Positions 23,626-34,440 of a stretch of DNA of 64,000 nt are shown in pieces. Source of the DNA: Eretmocerus hayati (taxonomy: Eukaryota; Arthropoda; Insecta; Hymenoptera; Aphelinidae). Each line of letters begins with the position of its first letter. Position 1 is the first letter of the stretch. The position numbers and the translations under genes are program-made. The stretch spans positions 161,931,685 to 161,995,684 of the forward strand of contig CM056741.1 in the NCBI GenBank assembly GCA_029851415.1, written 5' to 3'. The notes under the pieces are model-generated. The model was not told the origin of the DNA, did not search any database, and worked only from the letters and a program-made list of their open reading frames with translations.

Positions 23626-24415
23626 TTTTAGCCAGTTCGCATGAGATCTAGCACAATGTCACGGATTCAACGACTAAAAAAACCTCTGCAAATTTTAGAA
23701 GAGATAGTAACTGAAATAAACTCCAATAAATTGAAACCAAGTAGTTGAAATGTAACTCGTATTTGTGTAGCCTCGTAAATACAAGTATTGCCTAAAAGTA
23801 TCAACCACGGTCGTATAAACGTATCAACGCTCATCAGCGAATAATATGACGCTCACTTGTTGAAAATTTGGATCACTGTCAATTATATAGTTTCTCTAAG
23901 TTGATTTCGTGGATTAAACTCAAATTCGCTGTGTTGAAATGGGAACTTTCGGCAATAAGAGTGAGTTACAAAATAACAGAGATCACTCAAGTGACTCACA
24001 TAAAATTCATTCTTAACAGTTGGTGCACGTCTGTCTACCCATGGCCATCACAAATATGTAATATTCAATGCGGTGGAAAGGATGAAGTTTTGTCCAGCTA
24101 AGTAATTTACATTATTTCATAATACAGAGCGAGTATGGCAATTGGTGCCTAGAATTGAGCAAAGCTTCAAGACACCCTCAAACACTACGGCAATTATTTT
24201 ACGATAAAAAGATCATGTTTTCCTCGAACTTGTTGCAGCAATATGATCTCAAGAAGAGAAGTCAAATGAGCTAAGTTACATTTTTGTTTAAAAGAAACTC
24301 CAATAGAGAACTTTTGTGAAAGATATTTCCTACTTTAATCGAAATCTTCCAAGAATAAGCAAAGTTACAACACATGTTCTTCATTTGATGGCCACTGACT
24401 ATTTATTTATTGATA
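23626..24415. other. Upstream flank of OR B
   Basis: This 790-bp interval between the OR B start codon and the foldback element should contain the OR promoter. It is AT-rich; no TATA box or initiator could be assigned, and there is no convincing open frame. Confidence 0.4.
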
Positions 24416-26047
24416 TTAAAATTCGTCCGCGGAAGACTCCCGATTCAAATCGATGTCACGTGACTCCTACGTCATAAGGGTAGCCGCCGATACACACACG
24501 CAAATCCGCGCACGTTTTTGCGTACGTGTGACGGCTGGCTACCAGCGAAAAAATAACAAAAGTGACCCGGCTTGTTCGGTGCTCAGAACAATTTTCTGCA
24601 CAAATTGGGGGATGAATTTTCCTCTTTAGCGGTTGTTTATGGCCTTTTACTACAGCTGAGGTGCAGCGAGGTCGTCTGTCGTCACATTTTTTGTGCATAG
24701 TGAAGTGAAAAAGGATGCACTTCAGAGGGCTTCTGTCTGGAGCCACAAGTTTGAGTTGGAGAATTGTCAGATCATCACTCAGAAATGTATCTGGCTCATG
24801 GAATCAAGCAATAATGGCATAATATGTGTGACCATGCGGTGAATGATTTTACATTGAATCATCCATTTCTTCTTATTCACCATCCTATCTGAAAATGGTG
24901 ACATTCTTTTGTAAAAAGAAGAGGTCAAACCTAATTTTTGAATTAGGATGGCCCAGAATACCCATGGGTATATATGGGTATATATGCGCATATATATTGA
25001 AATTATTTACCAAAATTCTTTGATCCGCCTGGACAAAAAACCCATTTTGAACATAATGTTGGCATTCCTCGACGATGATTACTCAAACTCTTTTTGTGAT
25101 GCATCAGACAGAATCAAGTTGAGCGTATTCCATCCAACATTCAGTGAAGTAGTAGTCTACTGTTTGATATGCCTCCAAGCACGAAATTGATAAGTTGGGC
25201 CCAAGTTAGTAATGAGAACTCGCCGTTTCTAGCTTTCCAGTACTAGAGTATTATGCTGATGCGGCATTACTCGTTTGGTCAATCATAAATTTTCAGAAAC
25301 AGAATTAGTGTTTATCATTTTATGTCGCTTCCGTGATTTTTCCTGACTGCACCAGTTATATAACGCAGCCTTAGCATAATACTTTAGTACCGGGAAGCTA
25401 GAAATGGTGAATGCTCATTTCTGATGGCAACATTTGGGCTCAACTGATGCTTGGAGGCACATCTAACAGCAGACAACTACTTCACTGAATGTTTGATTGA
25501 GTATGCTCAACTTAATTCTGTCTGATGCATCACAAAAAGAATTTGGTAATCATCGTCGAGGAATGTCAACATTCTCAGATAGGAAGGTAAATAAGAAGAA
25601 ATGGATGATTCAATGTACAAATCATTCACCACAGTCACATATATTATCCCACTATCGCTTCATTTTATAAGCCAGATAACACTTTGAGTGATGATCTGAC
25701 AATTCTCCAACTCAAACTTGTGGCTCCAGACAGAAGCCCTCTAAACTACATCCTTCTTCACTTCACTATGCACAAAAAATGTGATGACAGGTGGCCTCAC
25801 TGCACCTCAGCTGTAGTCAAAGGCCAGAAATAACTGCTAATGAGGACCCCCAATTCGCTCAAAAAATTGTTCTGAGCACCAAACAGCCGGGTCCCATTTG
25901 TTACTTTTTCGTTGGCAGCCAGCCGTCACACGTATGCAACACCAATGCGCGCAGGTTTGCATGTGTGTAACGGCGGCTACCCTAATATGACGTAAGAGTC
26001 ACGTAACATCTATTTGAATCGGGGGTCTTTCGCGGGCGCATTTTTAA
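24416..26047. mobile_element. Large foldback element, 1.6 kb, arms about 0.8 kb
   Basis: Almost the whole segment is one imperfect inverted repeat. The left arm (cgcggaagactcccgattca onward) pairs with the right arm ending gggggtctttcgcgggcgc. Inner landmarks such as tctggagccacaagtttgag and tcctcgacgatgatta appear on both arms. TTAA occurs at both outer edges (24416-24419 and 26044-26047), as left by piggyBac-type insertion, but the ends are otherwise not canonical. The arms differ by many small changes, so it is not recent. A 96-codon minus-strand frame in the left arm is broken in the right arm. Confidence 0.82.
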
Positions 26048-27539
26048 GAATTTATTATAAATCGAATATTACCTCTAGAATTATTCTGTTTTCACCAAAA
26101 ATTTTCTTTCGGTCTGCGCTATCGAATGCATGTTCTATACAGGACGCTCGACCATGCAGGTTCCCTATTCCTTCAATCAGAACATCGCTTCGTACCATTC
26201 AATCAAACTTCGATTTTACCCGCGATGCCTAATTTAAGTGAGATGGAATTTGAAAAAATCCTGATGGATATTCTTCAGAAATAATTGAAGTAAATGTTTA
26301 AATGATCATAACGACCTACAGTATGCAGCCAATCACATTTACTGTGCATAAGCAATTCCTATGGGATGATCGGCAGATGAGTAACGCAAAAATTCAGTCG
26401 ATTTACTGAAGGAGTGGACCATGAGAGAAAATAATAGTCTGTGGCTGTTGGAAAGACTCGGATTTTATCAGACAAATCACTTTGAGTTTCAAGATAGGCA
26501 CGTTTATTGAAGTACTTTTAGGACGTGAAACTGACTGAGACTATTGGATGTGTTATTGTAAAGTTACCTTCTCTTTTGCTATGAATAATCTAAGACAATT
26601 TATGCTTGGTGCTAGGATATCCATTATACATCAGTGCGATATCTATTCACATTTTATTATCCATTTCATTTGTCTCGAAGCCTTTGTGGAGAATGAGAAT
26701 AAAAAAACTCGTGGACGTCAGAGATTTGATCAACGATAGTCAACGGCGTAATCTTCAATAATTCAGTACGAAACGCAGGTAACAGAAGTGACAAGCTCGA
26801 TGTAAAGTTCATACTGAGACGGAAAATTCCCAAAGCCCTCATGAATTTAATAAAGATGGATGAATGAGGGATTTTACACGGAACAACGAAGACTGAATAT
26901 GAAATTTCGATTCATTCATAGAAACTGTTGTACCTCAGAAATGGAAATCAATTCGATGATTCCTACGACAAATTCGAACTCTCTGTACTCAGATTTACCT
27001 CACGACAAAGACTTATCGCCGATAAGTAATCGGGTTTTTGTCGATCATCATTATATGATAATGAAATGAAGCCAAACTGCTGACAACATGTCTCGTTTAT
27101 GTTTTCGTAATTTCTTTACTCGATGATTTTTTAGATGGAATGAGCCAATCACAAATCTAGCTTTCTGTAACATTCCCCGTAGGTCGTAAATCGTTTAAAT
27201 ATAGAAATTTTAAAGTTGAAGTCCATTTTGCATCGACGAGCACTTCTCACGAACCTTTCTTCAATACGTGAGAACAAATTGCTTGCACATGATCATTAAC
27301 AATGAGAAAGTTTCCAATCACATTTTTTATGAATGTTCATGAAAATGCTGCAATCGTTCCAATTTTTAATCCTTTGGGCTGTAGATACCGCAACGAGTTT
27401 TGTAAGTCTCTTCAGATTAGGTTATGAGTTATGGGTTGAGTTTTCAGAGAGTCTATAATATTAAAAAAAAAAAACTTTCCTTCATGAAGAAATTTTACTT
27501 TGGAAAACAATGGATATAATGATTCGGTGCGCCAAAAAA
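26048..27539. other. Intergenic, weak coding-like segments only
   Basis: No complete gene is recognised. On the minus strand an open frame of about 80 codons without a start (around 26660-26910) contains MRALGIFRLSMNF, faintly like an OR N-terminus, but lacks matching splice sites and paralogue support. A possible signal-peptide exon lies on the plus strand at 27333-27401. Confidence 0.3.
27333..27401 (+). CDS. Possible first exon of a secreted protein
   Basis: A 23-codon frame starts at ATG 27333, reads MLQSFQFLILWAVDTATSF at its end, and stops exactly at a good donor site (ttt followed by gtaagt). The hydrophobic stretch FQFLILWAV suits a signal peptide. No second exon was found in the next 500 bp before the MITE begins, so this may be chance. 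Confidence 0.2.
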
Positions 27540-27544
27540 ATAGT

Positions 27545-27800
27545 ATATTACGCAACAAGTGCGAGAAGGTCAATTTCCGCACAAGTTGCCAAACGAGTGC
27601 GAGAAGTTAATATTCACGCACACTTTGGAACTTCTCGCACAGTCAGAAAAACACATGAGCGTGCGTAAATATGTACTTCTGGGTGTGCGAGAAGTTTCAA
27701 AGTGTGCGTGAATGTAAAACTGTGCGAGAGGTCATTCACGCATTACTTCTCGCACTGTAAATAATGAAGAGAAGTCTCATTTTTTTACAACTTCGCGTAC
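27545..27800. repeat. Array of a gtgcgagaagt motif in both orientations
   Basis: The words gtgcgagaagt, acttctcgcac and the linked tattcacgcacac or its complement recur about eight times in 250 bp and alternate in orientation, making several overlapping palindromes. There is no coding sequence. The ends of the array could not be defined as transposon termini. Confidence 0.75.
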
Positions 27801-27912
27801 ACAGTTGCAAAAAATAATTTCACGGTATATTTGGAGCAAATGAACGGGATATTCATACTTTGCACGGAAAAAGAAATAATTCACAAGATAAGAATGTAAT
27901 ACACGGGAGGAA

Positions 27913-29296
27913 CCCTGGTAGAAATCTCTCCATAAAATTTAGACTTGAAACTAAAATATGGCCAAAAAAGATGGGCCATATCCGATGACTAATAAATGGC
28001 CAATAAATGGGCTACTTCCCAACGGATTTTGCAGTAGTCTAAAAAATCTAGGCAAAAAGTGGGCAATATGTGATACCCCCATTTCAAGCGCGGGACTCAA
28101 TTTTTTGGCTAATAATTGGCTCTGTATTGGCTTTGATATTTATTCAAAGATGTTTCTTAATATTCGTTGTACATAAATTATAACTAAAATATGGCCTTAT
28201 TTCTGGTCATCTGCTTTTCCGGAAACTGGTATTTACTAAGGTTATCACTCGCTGTCTGTCAAACATACACTGAATTATAGCTGCACCTAAAGTCTGGACA
28301 CTCAATTAGCACACAGGTATCAGCAATTTAGTCATTAATTTCTCGCGAAGGGTGCTACTGTTGTTACGTATGTGTCACTTATACATTTATGGAAGGCGAA
28401 TACACCACACTGATATCACATGCAGCAACGCCTCGGAACTGCTTCGATCCAGCTTCTCACGCGTGGCATAGCGTCTCCATTCCCACAGCACCATAATCGG
28501 CAGATTTTTTTCACCTCGCGAACACCATCCCCTCGATAAATAACGATCAACACCCACTGATGAACTCGCGAGACGCGGCGGTTTGCATTCACGTCGACCA
28601 TATTGATGATGCCAGCTGACGACAAATACTGGCCGCCATTATACGAGGTTAGTCACAGCAAACATCGAGTCTAAAAATTTAAGCCAAATTTTTCCCATAA
28701 TCTGACCTGTCCGAAATGGTTAAATAATGGACTTCTTTTTTGCGCTTGAACGGTTTGACTCCGATTGACAGGTGGCGCCGTGACAGGATTTGCTTACCCA
28801 CTCTAATTTTAGCAGCCTTCAGCTTAGACCACGAGCCTGGACTTCTCCTCCGCGTGCCGATCCCTGTGGGGAACCCAACACATCTTTTGCAAATGATGAT
28901 AATGGTTATGACCCGATCATCCCAATACTTTTGCTCGAGCACATGAGCTTTTTCCATGATTTATTAGTATTGAAAATAATATATCTAACTAATTCTCTAC
29001 TCGTCGCTATCAATTGAATCCCTCAAAATTATGACATGATCTGACCCATAATATGCCCAAATTTGGTCTAGATAAATTTAGGCCACGACACTTTGTTTCC
29101 CGGTTGGCTAAAAAATATGGCCAAATATTAGATAAAAAATGGCCAAATAGACTCACTCTATAAACTGTCAATTTATGGCGGGAATATCGTTTCATCCTCG
29201 GGTAAAATGTGGACAAATTTTTTGGCCATTTTTTGGCTATAGAAAAATTCATATGGCCAATTTTTAGCCATAAATGAAAGTGGATTTCTACCAGGG
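27913..29296. mobile_element. Long MITE with ccctggtagaaat ends, 1.38 kb
   Basis: The left end ccctggtagaaatc matches the complement of the right end gatttctaccaggg. Subterminal regions on both sides are rich in atggcc and ggccaaaaa words (for example 27958-28080 and 29100-29270). The middle (28380-28960) is more GC-rich and could be captured or older sequence; its 92-codon minus-strand frame has no motif. Two much shorter relatives with the same ends lie at 40036 and 58174. No clear target duplication was found. Confidence 0.82.
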
Positions 29297-29307
29297 AAGA
29301 ATTAGCT
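29295..29307 (+). repeat. Target-site duplication, left copy (retrotransposon)
   Basis: The 13-mer ggaagaattagct is repeated at 32603-32615 and brackets the non-LTR retrotransposon. Its first two bases are also the last bases of the adjoining MITE. Confidence 0.85.
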
Positions 29308-29422
29308 TTTTTTTTTCTTTTATATCCATCAAAGATTTAATCCATCTAATTATATCAAGATAAATATAACAATATTCTGTTATAGATGCAGTTTAGATTG
29401 GGGATGGAAATTCAACGGTGAT

Positions 29423-29987
29423 TCATATTTTGCGTTGACAGTCATTAAAAAATTGCATCATATATTGGCATGCGGGTAAATTTGGTCCTCTTATGAGAAT
29501 GTCAGTTCTGAGTGGAAGATACAGATTCATTTTTTCCAAGTTTTTTAAAAAGTTCGGTCTTTCTTTATCGAACAGGGGACATTGCCATAGAATATGATCA
29601 ATATCTTCGTACTCATACTGACATTTACACAAGGGGCTGTTGATAATTTTGACCCGTGCCAAGGACGCAGCTGAACTGTAATGATCTGCTCTTATCCTAT
29701 TTACAGTCACAATAATATCTCACTTAATTTTTTTATTGTGGAACCATGGTTTGCTAACATTCTGATAGTAGCTAGTGAAATATGAAATTCCTTTCGTTTG
29801 GCCATCGTCAGAGATTGACTTGTGTGTTTTATCTAGCGCAGAGGCTTTAAAATATTCATATAAGTCGGTGAAAGGTACCACTCTTATATTTAAAGGTATT
29901 TTTTCTGTTGCTTTCTTTGCTAGGCGGTCGGCGTTTTCATTACCATTTATTCCGATGTGAGATGGAATCCAATGTAATTTCAGTATA
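29423..29987 (-). pseudogene. LINE ORF2, distal part: RNase H end and zinc motif
   Basis: The minus-strand frame contains HWIPSHIGINGNENADRLAK, the C-terminal RNase H motif with its catalytic His and Asp, then about 70 residues to a stop at 29720. A second frame continues to 29423 with NRIRADHYSSAAS and the CxC-x9-H-x4-C cluster around CKCQYEYEDIDHILWQC. The stop between the two frames shows decay. The proximal half lies beyond the insertion at 31078-32578. Confidence 0.82.
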
Positions 29988-31077
29988 TGGGCAAATCTCA
30001 CGAAGTATGCGGTTTGGCCGAACAGGCCTATTTTCACGTTGTCAGAACAACAGTCGCGTTATTTCCGCCGCTCGCATTAGATCATTTTGAAGATCTCCTC
30101 ATATTTAATAGTTCTGCATTATTCAGAAGTCTAAAAATTGCTATAGAAAGGTACTGGGAGACGCTTCTTCGTGACAAAATCACAATTTTCGACCGAACAG
30201 GGCCATAGTTCTCTCACGCCTTAGCTCGCCACAGGCGGGGCGGTTCACCGATCGGTCTGAAAATTGGATATGTGATGGATTATAATACATAGAAACATAT
30301 AATTTTCGCCCGAGGCTGTGCCTATCAATGCGTCGGAGTGCCGATGATTCGTTGGAGCGAACTCCGATTCTACATTTTCTCCTGTATCGCTCTTCTAATG
30401 GATGCAGCACTCGGGGCGGTGAATATTTCGTATCTGTAGAAACGACATATTATTCTACATCCAAAAACCTACAAATCTAGCCCAAGAACGATAGTGTGCT
30501 CGATTCCGCACGACGATGCGGCTTGAAATGAGAAAAGTTATTTTCGCGTAAATGGGGTCAAAAAAATCGTTTTTCGTGTAGCACACGAAAATTTCGATTC
30601 CGTTGGGATGGAAACCACGTGTAAACTGATATTTGTACCTCAAGAAATGCCTATGAGAATCGCCCCTACTACAGCCTCATATCGGTCGCGATGCGAGGCT
30701 TGTGAGGATCGACAAATGACGAAAATGAGCGTTTCGACGGTTGAGGCACATCTACATTTTGTACCACAGACCTTCAGAAAACACTGTAAACCATTGAACT
30801 CATCTCTCTTCTTCTATTCCAACACCAAGGATGCCATGTATTCACATACACACGAGCCAATTAGAATTACGAAAATATGAGGGTCCCACGCAAATACATG
30901 GGAAAAACTTCTACACCCTCACAAATCCACGGCGGGGCTCCAAAATGATTTACGCAAGTATTTCATCATTGTTTGAGCATTACTTGGACCAAACAAAAGT
31001 TTATCGGAGATGTGCTGCCATTCTGGAAATTCTCGAAATTTCAAAGTCGAAACCGCATAGTTCCTGAGATTTGCCCA
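29988..31077. mobile_element. 1.09-kb inverted-repeat insertion inside the LINE
   Basis: The left end tgggcaaatctcacgaagta and the complement of the right end, tgggcaaatctcaggaacta, match over about 30 bp through tatgcggttt. The outer flanks are cagtata and tatatctg, so the duplication is TATA or TA. It splits the LINE RNase H domain between NANDGRY and ILKLHWIPS. There is no transposase frame. Internal sequence is GC-richer and includes an 80-codon frame without motif. Confidence 0.75.
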
Positions 31078-32578
31078 TATATCTGCCATCGTTAGCATTT
31101 TTTAATTCATGGTACAATTTTTTGATGTTGAGAATGTAGCTATTTGTTTTTATTTTGGTGGTTGTGAATCCTAGACTTTGTAAGACACTGAGGGAATCAG
31201 AAAAAAAGAAAACATCCGTGTTTTGGGCTTGATTAGCAATCATTAGAGCATCGTTCAAAGCAACACATTCTGCTGTAAACACAGAAGCTTGTTTGTCGAT
31301 ACTTTTACATATTTCTATAGAGGAATTACCGCTAACAACAGCCGATCCACACGAATTGGACTGTTTGATTTTGCTTCCATCAGTGAAGAGCGCAAGTGTA
31401 TTGTTTTGGTTCAAGTAATCGTTTAATACGGCATTGGGACTTGTACACACTCGGAGAGATTGGCCCAGTTTAATGTCAGAGGGAATGATGACGTTTGAAA
31501 TTTCATAATCGTGGCAATACAGGCCATAGTTTGCGCACGTTTCTAGTTTACTTGACCATACCTTTACATTCTTCAGACATAGCCCAAATACACTATTTAC
31601 CTCTCTTTTATACTTTTCACTGATGTTGCAAAAACTACGAACGTTTCTTGCCGTTAAGCTACCTAAGTTGCTCATTATTTTGGAGAGATAACAATTTCCT
31701 AGAAACTCGCTCCTATGTTCCATCATCATTAGTTTTGACTCGCCTACTAGAACGTTGGTGGGAGTGCTCCTCCTGTAGCTTAAAGCTATTCTGATGGCAG
31801 AAAACTGAATCTTTTCTAGTTTTTCATTGAACGTCTTGTTGGTGCTAGCGTAAATGAATGAACCGTAATCAATCAAAGATCTGACATAGCTCTTATACAG
31901 TATTAACAATGTTTCTGGATCTGATCCCCACCACGTGCCACAAAGGAATCTAATAATATTCAAGGCTCTCTCGCACTTTCTTCCAACGTTATTCAAATGT
32001 GGCGTAAAGGACATCTTATGGTCCAGTGTAACTCCCAGAAAGCGCGTGGAAGCACTCGATTTGATGATCTTATCTTGTACTCTTATCTCAACACTACCTG
32101 GTTTAATATTCTTTTCGTTAAAATGCAAGAGGACTGTTTTGCTTGGGGATAATTCTAATCCTAATGCTAGAAGATTCTGACGGATTGTTTCGATTGCTTT
32201 TTCCAGTAATATTTTTCCTCTCATAGGGTTTTTGCATTTGATATACAAAGCGATGTCATCTGCGAATTGTGAAACAATTACCGTTTTAGGAAGGTTATCA
32301 ATTACGCATGCAACATATAAGATGTACAATAGGGGGCCCAAGACGCCGCCCTGATGTATGCCTTTGTTTACTTTTCTTACTTCATCTTTCAGCACGTCTG
32401 CATGAATAATTCTATCGCGAAGCAAAAATTCGATGAATTCAAGTACACTTGTTGGAAAACCTTGTTGTGAAAGTTTCTCTAGTAAAATATCGATATTGAC
32501 ATTATCAAAAGCTCCATGTACATCGAGGAAAGCAGCTAGTACTTCGTGTCTCTGAATAAAAGCCTCATCAACTTTCAT
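31078..32578 (-). pseudogene. LINE ORF2, proximal part: reverse transcriptase and RNase H start
   Basis: This is one uninterrupted minus-strand frame of about 500 codons. It contains AFLDVHGAFDNVN (RT motif A), GGVLGPLLYILYV (motif B region) and SQFADDIALYIKC, the catalytic FADD box. After a thumb region it runs into RNase H with ALFTDGSK, TAECVALNDAL and FFSDSLSVLQSL, holding the first acidic catalytic residues. The frame runs on into the insertion for about 25 unrelated codons. The N-terminal endonuclease and ORF1 are missing through 5' truncation. The long open frame suggests a fairly recent insertion. Confidence 0.92.
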
Positions 32579-32602
32579 AGTCAGACCTCATCAACTTTCA
32601 TA

Positions 32603-32615
32603 GGAAGAATTAGCT
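32603..32615 (+). repeat. Target-site duplication, right copy (retrotransposon)
   Basis: This is the second copy of ggaagaattagct, matching 29295-29307 and marking the 5' junction of the minus-strand LINE. Confidence 0.85.
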
Positions 32616-34440
32616 AACGAAATTAGAAGGTATATAAACGAGACAATAACATAACGAACAGGAAATGAACTTATCTGGCCCCGGTAAATATGGTATACCA
32701 GCTCGACATATTTTCTCTCGAATTCATGTGTAAATAAACATCGAATCAATCAAAAAATCATTAGATGAAGAGAGAATTATCAGATGTAGACTATTCATTG
32801 GAACTCATTAAAATCGCATATTTTTCACTAATGTGAGCAAACATTGAATCAGTTACAGGAAGATAAAATAAATGATAATATTCATACGTCAAGGAATTCG
32901 AACAGATCAAAACATTAACTGCAATATGCGATTTTCTTTGGCTTTCGATAGTTGAACTTTCTTTTGTTTTCAGCCAAGTGGTACACGTGCTGACAACGAA
33001 TCCTTTTCAAAGGTGTCGAATCTTACGCTTCTGAAACAACGTACGTGTGGGGTCGTGTTGGTAAAAAACATTAGTTGGGATGCGTAACATTCGACACTTT
33101 CGGAAAGTATTCGTTGTCACCAAGTGTACACTTTTAGCCTCACCTGGAACAATCACCTCCTTATGCTTGATCATCATGCCAACTGAACGATTACATCGCC
33201 CGTTTTTCGTGCAAATTATAATACCTCTATGACAAGTGCACGTGACATGGTCAGGGGAGACTTCGATTTTCCACATTTTCGAACGCCAGACTTTACAGCT
33301 ATCAAAATTTTTCCACTCGCTTTAAAGGTGCGATAAACATACTGTCTTGGATTCCGCTGCTGCTCATACTTGCTATCACGTTTAAGTTAGACAATTATAT
33401 CGCAGTTGAATTATGAATTTTGTCCATCCCAAGATCATGAAGGTCGTTCAAATAATTTGATCCCCCGTCGGCAAATCTTGAAGTCCCGTTAAAATGACCT
33501 TTCTTTCCCGTTAAAAAAAAAACGTCTTTTTCCCATTCCATCAAACTATTTTCTCGTGATTCGATATGTCGTTCAAACGCCTTTTATACGTCCATACGCA
33601 GACGTATAAAACTACATACGCGTCTCGTGCGGAAACATTTTTCCTTCGGGAAAACCAAGCTGGACGGTGCCATCGCCCACGTCCAGCTCGGTTTCCCGAA
33701 GGAAAAAATGTTTCCAGCACTCGACGCGTAATGTACTATCATTTCCCGTGCCATATAGTACTCCCCGGAAACAATTATCTAAATGATATATAGTCATAAC
33801 AAAAATTCTCATTAAAAAGACTGATTTAGGAGAAACTGTCCAGGAGAGCTCACTTCAATTACTTTAAATACGTAAATTTGAGATGTTTCACATCTATTGA
33901 GAAGGAAGAGAGTCAAGCATCGTCATATTTATCTCAACTCGCTCAAAAGTTTTTAGATGACCCTCAGGAGAAACTAAACTCGAAATTTTGCGCACATGAT
34001 AGTTTCTTGAATGAACAATTTCTTTGCACCCTCAAAATTTTTCAAAGTGACGAATCTTTTGAGTCTAGAACACGAATTATATTCGAATTAAAGACAGCTA
34101 AATTTAGCGATTTGAACTTCAAATAACATTATTTGAAAATCTTCACTTAATGGATTTCTTCGAACCAGTTACCTCTCTATTGGCTCATGTGCGTCGTATG
34201 AGCGTCAATAATTGACGTGCACAGCTTTATTGTGAGAAGCTGGTTGCTCCGATTCTCTCACTTGAACTGTACCATTGCTTCAACAGCATAATTGGATAGT
34301 TTCATGCACTGGAAATTTATCGCTGCAAACGTTTACTCTCGTCGAACATATAACATGTTACATTTTGCGCAGAGTCACAGTGTAGTGCATACTTTCAGAA
34401 GAATCGTATACAAGGAAAGACAGAGATTTCAACTGCAAAA
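32616..34440. other. Intergenic with two short hairpin elements
   Basis: This interval separates the LINE from the secreted-peptide gene. A hairpin of about 155 bp at 32977-33130 pairs gacaacgaatccttttc with its complement near 33100, along with gtgtcgaat and ttacgc words. The second hairpin is listed at 33617-33730. The 82-codon plus-strand frame at 33878-34126 has no motif. The last 100 bp before 34441 should hold the promoter and 5' UTR of the secreted-peptide gene; catataacatg at 34348 is a weak TATA candidate. Confidence 0.45.
33617..33730. mobile_element. Short palindromic MITE (hairpin, 114 bp)
   Basis: The segment from tacgcgtctcgtgcggaaac to gtttccagcactcgacgcgt folds on itself almost completely. 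The central arms ccttcgggaaaaccaagctg and its complement flank a short tgccatcgccc loop. The 108-bp hairpin at 38162 shares its layout, gtgcc ends and central cgtcc word, so both are probably one family. Confidence 0.85.

Larger units (their letters stand above)
29308..32602 (-). mobile_element. 5'-truncated non-LTR (LINE) retrotransposon
   Basis: On the minus strand the element starts inside the reverse transcriptase domain at 32602 and ends at an A-rich tail (T-rich on the plus strand, 29308-29320). It is bounded by the 13-bp direct repeat ggaagaattagct. The coding order (RT, RNase H, C-terminal CCHC-type zinc motif) is that of I/R1/LOA-like insect LINEs. A 23-bp stretch ending ctcatcaactttcatag is duplicated in tandem at the 5' junction (32557-32603). 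The element is interrupted by an inverted-repeat insertion at 29988-31077 and so is not functional. Confidence 0.9.

Noticed and set aside
24456..24746. 96-codon minus-strand frame with spaced Cys/His, considered as a THAP-like zinc domain
   Set aside because: The Cys/His spacing does not fit THAP, and the frame is not kept in the other arm of the foldback.
26660..26910. Minus-strand open frame with MRALGIFRLSMNF, faintly OR-like
   Set aside because: No start in context, no donor at the expected place, and no second OR exon nearby.
33007..33276. Minus-strand frame rich in cysteines (VTCTCHRGIIICTKNGRC)
   Set aside because: It overlaps a hairpin element (32977-33130), has no signal peptide and no splice partner; probably chance.
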